A DNA stretch of 30,863 nucleotides from JBGTBD01 sp041749475 (GTDB taxonomy: Bacteria; Pseudomonadota; Alphaproteobacteria; Rickettsiales; UBA998): assembly GCA_041749475.1 (NCBI GenBank), contig JBGTBD010000001.1, positions 1-30,863 of the forward strand, written 5' to 3'. Position numbers and translations under genes: made by a program. Under the pieces are notes generated by a model. The model did not search any database. It was not told the origin of the DNA and saw only the letters and a list, made by a program, of their open reading frames with translations. This document shows positions 1-7,580 of this stretch, piece after piece; the first letter of the stretch is position 1; each line of letters starts with the position of its first letter.

Positions 1-1
1 G

Positions 2-58
2 CGTGAGGGGAGGTTGATCAAACCGATACGCGTGTTCCTTTCGGGTTTTGTGCAATAA
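2..58 (+). CDS. truB: C-terminal tail of tRNA pseudouridine synthase B (partial)
   Basis: An open frame enters from the left edge and ends at TAA 56-58, leaving 18 codons. The peptide contains GRLIKPIRVF, which resembles the usual TruB C-terminal pattern of a G-x-L-x-P-x-RVF type. TruB makes pseudouridine 55 in the tRNA T-loop. The order truB-rpsO-pnp is widespread in proteobacteria and fits here, with rpsO starting 22 bases downstream. The fragment is too short for certainty. The call rests on the short motif plus gene order. Confidence 0.5.
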   Translation, partial: REGRLIKPIRVFLSGFVQ

Positions 59-80
59 TTGAAAACCATAGGAGCAAACG

Positions 81-350
81 ATGTCGATTACCTCAGAACG
101 TAAGCAAGACGTGATTAAAGAGAACGCCACCAAAAAAGGCGATACCGGATCCCCCGAAGTGCAGGTCGCGATTCTGACCGAACGTATCAATACGCTGACC
201 GACCACTTCAAAACTCATAAGAAAGACCACCATTCCCGTCGCGGGCTGCTGGTCATGGTCGGCCGCCGCCGCCGCCTGCTGGATTACCTGAAAGCCAAGA
301 ATCCCGCCGGCTACAGCGCGCTGATCGAGAAACTCGGCATTCGTAAGTAA
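81..350 (+). CDS. rpsO: 30S ribosomal protein S15
   Basis: This 89-residue protein has the normal S15 length. It carries the family signature: GDTGSPEVQVA near residues 21-31, INTLTDHFKTHKKDHHSRRGL in the middle and MVGRRRRLLDYL near residues 59-70. S15 is a primary binding protein of the 16S rRNA central domain in the small subunit. The start is fixed by an AGGAG ribosome site at 70-74, six bases before the ATG. It follows the putative truB tail and is followed by a strong terminator, so pnp may be transcribed partly from its own promoter. Nothing is unusual in the protein. Confidence 0.99.
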   Translation: MSITSERKQDVIKENATKKGDTGSPEVQVAILTERINTLTDHFKTHKKDHHSRRGLLVMVGRRRRLLDYLKAKNPAGYSALIEKLGIRK

Positions 351-372
351 GCCGATTCTATCCGATGCATAG

Positions 373-410
373 AGAGGTCGCTGCCTGAACAGGGCGCGAC
401 CTCTTTTTTT
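373..410 (+). terminator. Rho-independent terminator after rpsO
   Basis: A perfect 9-bp stem (373-381 with 396-404, AGAGGTCGC and its complement) has a 14-base loop and runs into seven T residues at 404-410. It lies 22 bases past the rpsO stop. It probably ends or attenuates transcription before pnp. Confidence 0.85.
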
Positions 411-650
411 GCTGACTTTACACACGATTATCCAGAATCATAGGCTTCAAAAGCCGTAATATCCTTGCCCTACAGGGTGTTTGGGTATATAAAGCCTTTG
501 CTTTGCGCGAACTACGCGCCGTGGCGACCTTTCTGCGGTACTAAAGCTGTTGGGTTACAGAACGCTTCCAATAGGGGAAGCGAGTGCGGTGTTGATAGCG
601 GATGAAAGCGGTTTGGAAATAGAAAAGTACTGTCTCAGAAAGGACAACAC
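411..650 (+). promoter_or_regulatory. pnp leader region with hairpin
   Basis: These 240 non-coding bases separate the rpsO terminator from pnp. A 7-bp perfect hairpin lies at 563-569 / 576-582 (CGCTTCC with GGAAGCG, six-base loop). A ribosome site AGAAAGGA is at 637-644. In E. coli the pnp leader folds into an RNase III substrate through which PNPase controls its own synthesis. A similar role here is only inferred from the long structured leader. I did not find a clear -35/-10 pair. Confidence 0.4.
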
Positions 651-2846
651 ATGTTTGATATCGTCAAAAAAACCATTACTTGGGGTGGCCGTGAGCTGAC
701 CCTGGAAACCGGCCGTATCGCCCGTCAGGCCGACGGCGCGGTGCTCGCCACCTACGGTGACACGGTCGTGCTCTGCACGGTCGTCGCCGCGAAAAAACCG
801 AAGCCGGACATCGACTTCTTCCCTCTTACGGTGCATTATCAAGAGAAGACGTTCGCCGCAGGGAAAATCCCCGGCGGGTTCTTCAAGCGCGAAGGCCGCG
901 CGACGGAGAAAGATACGCTGACCTCGCGTCTCATCGACCGTCCGATCCGCCCCTTATTCCCGGATGAATTCCGTAACGAGACGCAGATCATCTGTACGCT
1001 GCTGTCCCATGATAAAGAGAACGATCCCGATGTCGTCGCCATGGTCGGTGCATCCGCAGCGCTCACCATTTCTGGTATCCCGTTCTTCGGCCCCATTGCT
1101 GGCGCACGCGTCGGTTATATCGACGGGGAATATATCCTCAACCCGACCCTGCAAGAGCTGGAAATCAGCGACCTCGAACTCGTCGTTGCGGGGACGGAAA
1201 GCTCCGTGCTGATGGTGGAATCGGAAGCGAAAGAGCTTTCCGAGGAAATCATGCTGGGTGCGGTATCCTTCGGTCACAAAGGCATGAAGCCGGTCATCGA
1301 TATGATTATCTCGCTCGCTGAAACTGCAGCGAAAGAGCCGTGGAACCTCGTCGAATACGAGAAAAAAGACGAGCTGTACACCAAAGTGAAAGCACTGGGC
1401 GATGCGGAATTCCGTGCGGCCTATGCCATTACGGGCAAGCAGGAACGCAGCAACAAGCTGGACGAGATCCGCGCTTCCATCAAGGACGCGATGGTCGCCG
1501 AAGAGTTCCCGGAAACCAAAGTCAAAGGTGCTATCAAGAAGTTAGAAAAATCTGTCGTCCGTATGGATATGCTGAAGTCGCAAAAACGTATCGACGGGCG
1601 TGGGCCTGCCAATATCCGTCCGATTCTGGCGGAGGTCAATATCCTGCCGCGTACGCATGGTTCGGCGCTGTTCACCCGGGGGGAGACGCAGGCGCTTGCC
1701 GTCGTCACTTTGGGGACGAAACAAGACGCGCAGATCATCGATGCGTTGACGGGGGAATATAAAGAAAGCTTCATGCTGCATTATAACTTCCCGCCATACT
1801 CCACCGGGGAAGCGAACCCGATGCGTGCACCGGGCCGCCGCGAAATCGGTCATGGGAAACTGGCATGGCGCGCCCTGCGTCCGCTGATTCCGTCCGAGGA
1901 GCAGTTCCCGTACACGATGCGTATCGTCTCCGAGATCACCGAATCTAACGGTTCGTCCTCGATGGCGACCGTGTGCGGTGCGTCGCTCGCGATGATGGAT
2001 GCGGGGGTTCCGCTAGAACGCTCCGTCGCCGGTATCGCGATGGGTCTTATCCTTGAAGGCAAGGATTTCATGGTCATCTCCGATATCCTCGGCGATGAGG
2101 ATCACCTTGGTGATATGGATTTCAAAGTAGCAGGGACCGAACAAGGTATCACCGCGCTGCAGATGGACATCAAGATCAACGGCATCACCGAAGAGATCAT
2201 GAAGATCGCGCTTGAGCAGGCGCATGGCGGACGTAAACACATCCTCGGCGAGATGGCGAAAGCCCTCACTTCCGCCCGTGGCGATGTGAACGCCAATGCA
2301 CCGCGCATCACGACCATCAAGATCAACAAGGACAAAATCCGCGAAGTCATCGGCTCCGGTGGGAAAGTCATCCGCGAGATCTGCGAGACGACGGGTGCGA
2401 CCATCGACATTCAAGACGATGGCACGATCAACGTCGCCGCGGTGGATGATCAACAGTCCAAAGCCGCTATCGACTGGATTCTCTCCATCGTCACCGAGCC
2501 GGAAGTGGGCAAAGTGTATCAGGGTAAAGTCTCCACCATCGTTGATTTCGGTGCGTTCGTGAACTTCATGGGGCCCCATGACGGTCTCGTCCATGTGTCG
2601 GAAATCACCGGTGAGCGTATCGCCGATGTCTCCTCCGTGCTGGAAGAGGGCCAAGTAGTCTATGTGAAACTGATCGAAGCGGACAACCGCGGTAAATACC
2701 GCCTGTCCATGCGCATGGTGAATCAGGATACCGGCGAAGAGATCGAAGGGCTGGAGCCTGCGCAGGCCCGCCCCTCCAAGCCGCGTCGTGAGGACGGTGA
2801 AGAAGGTGGTCGCGGTGACCGCCCCCGTCGCCAGCGCCGCAACTAG
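651..2846 (+). CDS. pnp: Polyribonucleotide nucleotidyltransferase (PNPase)
   Basis: This 731-residue protein covers the whole PNPase family. Two RNase PH domains (about 10-230 and 310-545) are joined by an alpha-helical linker. A KH domain around residues 555-610 has its GSGGK loop (GxxG type). An S1 domain follows at about 620-690, with the typical FGAFV and GLVHVSE motifs. GDEDHLGDMDFK provides the acidic metal and phosphate site in the second PH core. The enzyme degrades RNA 3'-to-5' with phosphate and is a degradosome partner in the cytoplasm. The C-terminal 30 residues are rich in Arg, Gly and Glu, a common variable tail. The start is supported by AGAAAGGA six bases upstream and a canonical N-terminus. 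Confidence 0.99.
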   Translation: MFDIVKKTITWGGRELTLETGRIARQADGAVLATYGDTVVLCTVVAAKKPKPDIDFFPLTVHYQEKTFAAGKIPGGFFKREGRATEKDTLTSRLIDRPIRPLFPDEFRNETQIICTLLSHDKENDPDVVAMVGASAALTISGIPFFGPIAGARVGYIDGEYILNPTLQELEISDLELVVAGTESSVLMVESEAKELSEEIMLGAVSFGHKGMKPVIDMIISLAETAAKEPWNLVEYEKKDELYTKVKALGDAEFRAAYAITGKQERSNKLDEIRASIKDAMVAEEFPETKVKGAIKKLEKSVVRMDMLKSQKRIDGRGPANIRPILAEVNILPRTHGSALFTRGETQALAVVTLGTKQDAQIIDALTGEYKESFMLHYNFPPYSTGEANPMRAPGRREIGHGKLAWRALRPLIPSEEQFPYTMRIVSEITESNGSSSMATVCGASLAMMDAGVPLERSVAGIAMGLILEGKDFMVISDILGDEDHLGDMDFKVAGTEQGITALQMDIKINGITEEIMKIALEQAHGGRKHILGEMAKALTSARGDVNANAPRITTIKINKDKIREVIGSGGKVIREICETTGATIDIQDDGTINVAAVDDQQSKAAIDWILSIVTEPEVGKVYQGKVSTIVDFGAFVNFMGPHDGLVHVSEITGERIADVSSVLEEGQVVYVKLIEADNRGKYRLSMRMVNQDTGEEIEGLEPAQARPSKPRREDGEEGGRGDRPRRQRRN

Positions 2847-2864
2847 GCTCTCAAGACACCTATA

Positions 2865-2902
2865 AAAAAGCCCTCCGCGACCTTGTTGCGGGGGGCTTTT
2901 TT
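2865..2902 (+). terminator. Rho-independent terminator after pnp
   Basis: Left arm AAAAGCCCTCCGC and right arm GCGGGGGGCTTTT pair with one G-T wobble around a short loop (about 2879-2887), followed by T residues to 2902. It begins 18 bases after the pnp stop. The A-tract on the left arm could let it work in both directions. Confidence 0.85.
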
Positions 2903-2984
2903 GTCATCGAACCGTCATGTGTTTATCACGCAAGTGCAACATGAAGAATCTACTTCCTTATGTAACTATATGGGGAAGAGTAGT

Positions 2985-3527
2985 ATGACGGACGTATTTG
3001 ATGAAGAGCAGAGACCTACTGAAGTGCATAATGGTGTGTCGGACGACCACCAAAAAGTCAGGCTTGCAGGTCTTATGCGGCGGGACAGCTTGGTAAGGAA
3101 TGCAGGAGGTGCTTCCCTGCCCACATTTAAAGAACCTGCCGATCTTATAAGGATGATGACGCAAGCTTGCATCGCCCCTGCTAAATTCTGGTTCCAAATG
3201 TATACTGGCTCGTTCCTTCAGCCTGCCGGGTCTACAAAGGATTTTTCGTTGCTCTCCGATGTTCGTGGAATGGATCGGATGGAGCGTGTGAGCGTTCCTA
3301 AGGAGGCGTTCTTCCAATACCTCGAATATAAGCATGACGATGCATGCCATATGTTCCTCGGAGGTAGTCTTCAGATGTTGAAAGATAATGGCAAGGTTGA
3401 CGATGAGATGCTGGCTTCTTGGATGAAGACGGGCACTGTCCCGGATGCAGTGCAGGATATGCTCCTTACCGATCCTAAAGTGAAGCAGTTGATCGATGCT
3501 GCCAGTGCGTTCTTTACGCCTGTGTAG
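2985..3527 (+). CDS. Hypothetical protein, possibly cut by an amber stop
   Basis: I do not recognise this 180-residue protein. It is soluble-looking, has no signal peptide and contains many Met and aromatic residues (for example KFWFQMYTG and FFQYLEYKHDD). The ATG at 2985 is preferred because GGGGAAG lies at 2972-2978 at normal distance. An ATG at 2970 is also in frame, and anything upstream of that would start inside the pnp terminator. Translation ends at TAG 3525-3527, but the same frame stays open for 76 more codons to TAA 3756-3758. The annotated end may therefore be a nonsense mutation or a read-through stop. The gene stands alone behind the pnp terminator and probably has its own promoter. 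Confidence 0.65.
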   Translation: MTDVFDEEQRPTEVHNGVSDDHQKVRLAGLMRRDSLVRNAGGASLPTFKEPADLIRMMTQACIAPAKFWFQMYTGSFLQPAGSTKDFSLLSDVRGMDRMERVSVPKEAFFQYLEYKHDDACHMFLGGSLQMLKDNGKVDDEMLASWMKTGTVPDAVQDMLLTDPKVKQLIDAASAFFTPV

Positions 3528-3758
3528 GCGACAGCTGATAACTGGCAGAGGCAGACGAAGACGGTTGACTTGACCGGAACGACCGAGTTCTTCCAAGAAA
3601 TGCGGCAAGTCCGCCAAAAATCCAATCAGGCATTTCCTAAGCCGGAATTGTCGGATGTACAGGAAGCGACCATCGAACGTATGCTTGGTATCTTTAATGT
3701 GATGATCGCCGAGCAATTGGGCGACATTCATCAAAAGAATGAACGTTATCGCCAATAA
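3528..3758 (+). other. In-frame open continuation after the TAG of the 2985 gene
   Basis: After the TAG the same frame runs 76 sense codons to TAA at 3756-3758. The translated peptide is protein-like, mixed and charged, with a plausible helical end (VQEATIERMLGIFNVMIAEQLGD). There is no convincing ribosome site or ATG near its beginning. The first usable codons are TTG at 3570 and ATG at 3600. The frame ends only five bases before the stop of the convergent gene at 3764, matching the tight spacing seen elsewhere in the window. It is best read as the lost or read-through C-terminal part of the upstream gene. A separate small gene is possible but less likely. Confidence 0.45.
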
Positions 3759-3763
3759 GACTT

Positions 3764-3961
3764 TTAGAAACTTCCCGGTGAGCCGTACCCGCCCCCGCCG
3801 GGGATATGTGTTCCGTGTGCCAATCTGCCACGCCCCTGTTCAAGTAGTTGAACGCGACCTTCGAGTTGGGCGAAGCGTGTGCCGAACTCATCCATCACTT
3901 CATTACGAAGTCGGTTGTAAGGGGTTTCATTTGTATCGGGTGGTGTATGGTTTTGCATCAT
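3764..3961 (-). CDS. Small hypothetical protein with short coiled-coil and Gly-rich tail
   Basis: This 65-residue protein on the minus strand contains a heptad-like stretch (FAQLEGRVQLLEQ, about residues 30-42) and a glycine-rich end (IPGGGGYGSPGSF). A ribosome site AGAGG (3964-3968 on the + strand) is three bases from the first ATG and six from an adjacent second ATG at 3958, so the second Met may be the true start. The layout, a short coiled coil plus a tail, is vaguely reminiscent of SlyX-type proteins. The sequence does not match well enough to call it that. It is convergent with the gene ending at 3758. Confidence 0.55.
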   Translation of the reverse strand: MMQNHTPPDTNETPYNRLRNEVMDEFGTRFAQLEGRVQLLEQGRGRLAHGTHIPGGGGYGSPGSF

Positions 3962-4050
3962 TATCCTCTTTGAATATCATCGTGAAGATAAAAGATTTTC
4001 GGTTCAAGTGGATGAAGGTTTGATGAAAACTATCTGACTAGTCCATCTCT

Positions 4051-4079
4051 GCATTTGCACACCAAGTATTGTGCAATGC
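4051..4079. repeat. Imperfect inverted repeat upstream of the 4149 gene
   Basis: GCATTTGCAC at 4051-4060 faces GTGCAATGC at 4071-4079, with one base missing from the right arm. The inner six bases (TTGCAC and GTGCAA) are perfect, with a ten-base spacer. It lies in the AT-rich 187-base gap between divergent genes, 70 bases before the next start. It could be an operator half-site pair. Confidence 0.3.
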
Positions 4080-4139
4080 AGCACAAGTATTTGTATTTTT
4101 AGCATTTTCCTTAATGGATTTGTCATATTCATCCGCTAG

Positions 4140-4167
4140 TGTCAGGCGATGGAAGTACCGCCTGACA
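4140..4167 (+). promoter_or_regulatory. Perfect hairpin enclosing the start codon of the 4149 gene
   Basis: TGTCAGGCG at 4140-4148 and CGCCTGACA at 4159-4167 are perfect 9-bp complements. The ten-base loop ATGGAAGTAC begins with the initiation codon. An in-frame TAG at 4137-4139 means this ATG is the first one usable. In RNA it would place the start codon in a hairpin loop and bury any upstream ribosome site. In DNA it would be a dyad at the gene start. Confidence 0.5.
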
Positions 4168-5042
4168 TTCTGCCAAATACTGCTTCAGTATACCCCCCTG
4201 ATGACCTTCACTCATCGGGTGCGGTGAATGATAATGCCGCGCCGAATCCTGTCGTGCGGCATGCGGAGCTAGCTTCTGTGACGCCGCTGGCAGAAAAACT
4301 GCGCAACCGATTCTGTAATATTATCGCGCAGAGCGGTTATGAGCCAATTTACGGCAAGGGGGGTATTGCGCCATCTGTCTCTCGTGTGGCAGAACAGCAT
4401 GGGAATATGGAACATGCCAGTTATCACTATGCGTCCCATAACGGACATCTTGACTATCAATATGATGTATCCGCTATGTTCAACGGGTTCCTGTTGGGGA
4501 TGGCACAGGCGGTTGGGGCAGATGAGCGCCAAGTTCAGGTTGAGGGTGATAAGATTGTTTTCCGGAACCGGGTTCAAGTGGAAGATGGTAAGGTTGTATT
4601 TCGGGATGAAGAAATTGAGAAGCGGATTAACGCCGTGCTGGATGGTACTGCCAAAGCTTCGGTGAAAGTGCCAACGGAAGCGAATATCAGTGCTCCACAA
4701 CCAGATTTATTCTCCAACATGATAAAAAGCGCGATGGCAGGAGCTAATCTACCTTCGCCACGTATACACATTACGAACAGCGCGGGATATGAGATAAAAG
4801 CGCATCGCGAGACGGATGAAAAAGGCGCTACTCTCCGTTACGACTATATTGTTGCTGGGTATATGCTGGGTGTACATAGTGTTGCACAAAGCGTCGGTAA
4901 AGCTCCCCACCCGGTGAATCTCATCATTAATAATTCCAGTGTCCGCGTCCATGTCAAAGATCCGTCGGATATGCAGGCGATGGAAAGTCTCGTCAGCGGA
5001 ACGCTTCGTGTATCTTCTGAGCGCGCAGGGCAAGCACTTTAG
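4149..5042 (+). CDS. Hypothetical protein with internal duplication
   Basis: This 297-residue protein belongs to no family I recognise. It has no signal peptide or membrane segment. Two parts appear related. Residues about 88-140 and about 214-276 both contain a Y-x-Y/D-x-x-V-A/S...GxxLG...AQxVG pattern followed by a beta-like V-rich stretch. Inside the first part a 13-residue unit is tandemly repeated (129-141 and 142-154, VQVEGDKIVFRNR then VQVEDGKVVFRDE). The only possible upstream start is the ATG at 4149, because a TAG lies 12 bases before it. No Shine-Dalgarno site precedes it, and the ATG sits in the loop of a perfect hairpin. It is convergent with aroG, 31 bases apart. Confidence 0.7.
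   Translation: MEVPPDILPNTASVYPPDDLHSSGAVNDNAAPNPVVRHAELASVTPLAEKLRNRFCNIIAQSGYEPIYGKGGIAPSVSRVAEQHGNMEHASYHYASHNGHLDYQYDVSAMFNGFLLGMAQAVGADERQVQVEGDKIVFRNRVQVEDGKVVFRDEEIEKRINAVLDGTAKASVKVPTEANISAPQPDLFSNMIKSAMAGANLPSPRIHITNSAGYEIKAHRETDEKGATLRYDYIVAGYMLGVHSVAQSVGKAPHPVNLIINNSSVRVHVKDPSDMQAMESLVSGTLRVSSERAGQAL
4533..4610 (+). repeat. Tandem 39-base coding repeat
   Basis: Two in-frame 39-base units (4533-4571 and 4572-4610) encode 13 residues each, eight of them identical. The units differ mostly at third codon positions and at a GD/DG swap, so the duplication is old enough to have drifted under protein-level constraint. Confidence 0.7.
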
Positions 5043-5073
5043 TCACAAACAAACATCAACCAGATAAAGAAAA

Positions 5074-6459
5074 CTACCCTTTCTTACGCAGTTCTTCGGC
5101 GACGAGGAAAGCGAGTTCCAGGCTTTGCGAGGCGTTGAGGCGGGGGTCGCAATGGGTGTGGTAGCGGTCGGAGAGGTTGACTTCGGAAATCGCCTGCGCG
5201 CCGCCTAGGCATTCCGTCACGTCCTGTCCCGTCATCTCGAAATGCACGCCGCCAGCGTAGGTTCCTTCGGCTTTGTGGATCTGGAAGAACTGGCGGACTT
5301 CGGAGAGGATGTCGGTGAATTTTCGCGTCTTAAACCCGTTGGGGGACTTGATGGTATTGCCGTGCATGGGGTCGCACGACCAGACGACGTTGCGGCCTTC
5401 TTCTTTGATGGTGCGCACATGTTGCGGCAATAGTTCGCCGACTTTGCTTGCACCCATGCGCGCGATGAAGACGAGGCGTCCGGGTTCGTTCTCCGGGTTC
5501 AACAGGTCGCAGACTTGCAGCAAATGATCGCGCGTCATGGAGGGGCCGACCTTGCAGCCAATGGGGTTGGCGACGCCGCGCATATATTCGATATGCGCTT
5601 CGCCCGGCGTGCGGGTGCGGTCTCCGATCCACAGCATATGGGCAGAGGAGGCGTAGTATTTCCCGTCATCCTCGTCCCGGCGGGTGAGGGCGGCTTCGTA
5701 GCCCAATAACAACCCTTCATGCGAGCTGTAGAATTTCGCTTCGGCCATCTCTTCGACCGTGCGCGGGTTGAGGCCGCAGGCGCGGATAAAGTCGAGGCAT
5801 TCATTGATGCGCTCGACCAGCTTGGTGAAACGCTGGCCTTGCGGGGAGGAGGCGACGAAATCCATGTTCCATGCGCTGATGTAATCGAGAGAGGCATACC
5901 CGCCGCCGAAGAGGGAGCGCAGGAAGTTCATCGTGGTACCCGACTGGTAGTAGGCGTGCAGCAAGCGCTCGGGGTCGGGCTTACGGAGTCCGTCCTCGAA
6001 CTCCATGCCGTTGACCATGTCGCCGCGATAAGAGGGGAGTTGTTGGCCGTTCAGCGTCTCCATCCCATCCGAGCGGGGTTTGGCGAATTGTCCGGCGATG
6101 CGGCCGACCTTGACGACCGGGCAACCCGCACCGTACATCAGCGCCATCGTCATCTGCAGCATCACGCGGAAGAAGGAACGGAGGTTTTCTTCGTTATATT
6201 CCGCGAAACTCTCGGCGCAGTCGCCCCCTTGCAGCAGGAACGCCTCACCCCGGCAGACGGCGGCGAGCTCCTGCTTCAGCGTGCGCACTTCCTTGGGCGA
6301 GACCAGGGGCGGCAAGTGGGAGAGGGTACGCTCCACGCGCGAAAGCTGCGCCGCATCGGGGTATTCTGGTTGCTGCTTGATAGGCAAACCGCGCCAGCTA
6401 TCGGGGGTCCATAATGGACTGGATGGGGGGGTAACGACCTGTTTCATTGCACCTGACAC
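5074..6459 (-). CDS. aroG: Class II 3-deoxy-7-phosphoheptulonate (DAHP) synthase
   Basis: This 461-residue protein has the usual length of the class II (plant-type) enzyme, which joins phosphoenolpyruvate and erythrose 4-phosphate in the first shikimate step. The family's metal ligands are visible: Cys in GGDCAESF, His and Glu in GVHFEMTGQDVTE, and Asp in HTHCDPRLN. The substrate motifs VGRIAGQFAKPRS, KVGPSM and RMGASKVG are also present. The first codon chosen is GTG (MSGAM). AAAGGA lies 12 bases upstream of it. An ATG four codons further in (6447) is an alternative. It diverges from pheA across 78 bases, so two ends of aromatic amino acid synthesis share a promoter region. The symbol follows usage for class II enzymes and varies between species. 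Confidence 0.96.
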   Translation of the reverse strand: MSGAMKQVVTPPSSPLWTPDSWRGLPIKQQPEYPDAAQLSRVERTLSHLPPLVSPKEVRTLKQELAAVCRGEAFLLQGGDCAESFAEYNEENLRSFFRVMLQMTMALMYGAGCPVVKVGRIAGQFAKPRSDGMETLNGQQLPSYRGDMVNGMEFEDGLRKPDPERLLHAYYQSGTTMNFLRSLFGGGYASLDYISAWNMDFVASSPQGQRFTKLVERINECLDFIRACGLNPRTVEEMAEAKFYSSHEGLLLGYEAALTRRDEDDGKYYASSAHMLWIGDRTRTPGEAHIEYMRGVANPIGCKVGPSMTRDHLLQVCDLLNPENEPGRLVFIARMGASKVGELLPQHVRTIKEEGRNVVWSCDPMHGNTIKSPNGFKTRKFTDILSEVRQFFQIHKAEGTYAGGVHFEMTGQDVTECLGGAQAISEVNLSDRYHTHCDPRLNASQSLELAFLVAEELRKKG

Positions 6460-6537
6460 TTTACTCGCTCGTCCTTTTCATATAGTGAACGGGGGAGCAA
6501 TATGTAAGGTATGACAAGGGAATAGTCCAGAAAAACC

Positions 6538-7389
6538 ATGAGCGAACAACCAGAAAACACTATAGCTTTCATGGGGGTTGAGGGGGCGAATGCCGACCTC
6601 GCCTGCCGCCAGAAGGAACCCTACATGCACACGCTGGCGCTGCCCTCGTTCGAGGATGTGTTTGCGGCTGTGGAAGATGGGCGCGCACGGCTGGGGATGA
6701 TCCCCATCGAGAATTCGCAAGCGGGCCGCGTGGCGGAGATCCATAACATCCTGCCGCGCACGAATCTGCATATCGTGGGTGAGCATATCCAGCATATCGA
6801 GCATTACCTCGTTGCGCCCAAGGGTGCTACATTCGAGGGTATCAAACACGTCTATTCCCACCCACAGGCCCTGCTCCAGTGCCGCCAGAACTTACTGGGG
6901 ATGAAAGTGGAAACGCATCCCTATTCCAACACCGCGCAGGCGGCGAAGGATGTGGCGGCGTGGAATGACCCGACCAAAGCCGCCCTTGCTTCCGAACTGG
7001 CGGCGGAGCTGTATGGGCTGGACGTGGTAAAGGCGGGGTTACAGGATTCAGACGATAACATCACCGTGTTCGTCGTGTTCTCGAAAGAGGCCTATGACCC
7101 TGAGCCGGATAAGGGCATCACGCTGACATCGCTGCTCTTTGAGCTGCGCAACATCCCGGCGGCACTCTATAAATCGCTCGGCGGATTCGCGACCAACGGG
7201 GTCAATATCAATAAGCTGGAAAGTTATATCCGCGGCGGGCATTTCACCGAATCCTCGCAGTTTTTCATGACATTTGAAGGCCATCCGTCTGAACCCCGCG
7301 TCCAACGTGCGCTGGAGGAGCTCGGTTTCTTCACAAAAAAAGTAAAAGTTCTTGGCGTTTACCTTGCCGATATGAAGCGCGCTAAATAA
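6538..7389 (+). CDS. pheA: Prephenate dehydratase
   Basis: This 283-residue monofunctional enzyme converts prephenate to phenylpyruvate for phenylalanine synthesis. The periplasmic-binding-like catalytic part spans about 8-185 (TIAFMGVEGAN, GMIPIENSQAGRV, HPQALLQC, ASELAAELYGL). An ACT regulatory domain follows at about 195-275 (PAALYKSLGGFATNGVNINKLESY), with the LESY form usual for alphaproteobacteria in place of ESRP. There is no chorismate mutase domain. At 176-178 the expected Thr-Arg-Phe catalytic motif reads Thr-Val-Phe, which is odd. The ATG at 6538 gives the expected short N-terminus, but only a distant purine run (AAGGGAA) lies upstream. It is divergent from aroG and followed by a 190-base AT-rich gap. 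Confidence 0.95.
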   Translation: MSEQPENTIAFMGVEGANADLACRQKEPYMHTLALPSFEDVFAAVEDGRARLGMIPIENSQAGRVAEIHNILPRTNLHIVGEHIQHIEHYLVAPKGATFEGIKHVYSHPQALLQCRQNLLGMKVETHPYSNTAQAAKDVAAWNDPTKAALASELAAELYGLDVVKAGLQDSDDNITVFVVFSKEAYDPEPDKGITLTSLLFELRNIPAALYKSLGGFATNGVNINKLESYIRGGHFTESSQFFMTFEGHPSEPRVQRALEELGFFTKKVKVLGVYLADMKRAK

Positions 7390-7580
7390 TTTCCATATAA
7401 ATCATTATATTAAACAAATACCCGTGCTTTCGCAATTAACTAAAATGCGATGGTTTGTTTAATATTGTTTAAATATTGGGGCGTATTATCTAAATTACTT
7501 GAGGGGCAATGACCCCGCTTATCCACGTACGGGTAAGAACCAAAAATCGGTGCCACAAGACACCATATAGGAGGAGTAAG

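Noticed and set aside
2958..3755. 265-codon minus-strand open frame across the 2985 gene
   Set aside because: Its His/Arg/Leu-rich product looks like an antisense shadow. It also has no ribosome site, and the plus strand has a good start with AGGA-type signal.
3739..4023. 94-codon plus-strand frame overlapping the small minus-strand gene
   Set aside because: The minus-strand gene has a ribosome site and a plausible coiled-coil. The plus product is Arg/Val-rich without signals.
5043..5073. AAGAAA / TTTCTT dyad between the 4149 gene and aroG as a bidirectional terminator
   Set aside because: Six A-T pairs only, with no GC stem, so termination is unlikely.
7503..7516. GGGG-CAATGA-CCCC dyad in the flagellin leader
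   Set aside because: Only four paired bases and no T-run, so too weak to call a regulatory element.
7509..7580. N-terminal extensions of several genes (flagellin from 7509, gltA to 14393, DUF421 to 21736, the 11480 gene from 11408)
   Set aside because: In the first three cases a ribosome site and the family N-terminus fit the shorter start. The fourth would overlap the upstream paralogue by 65 bases.
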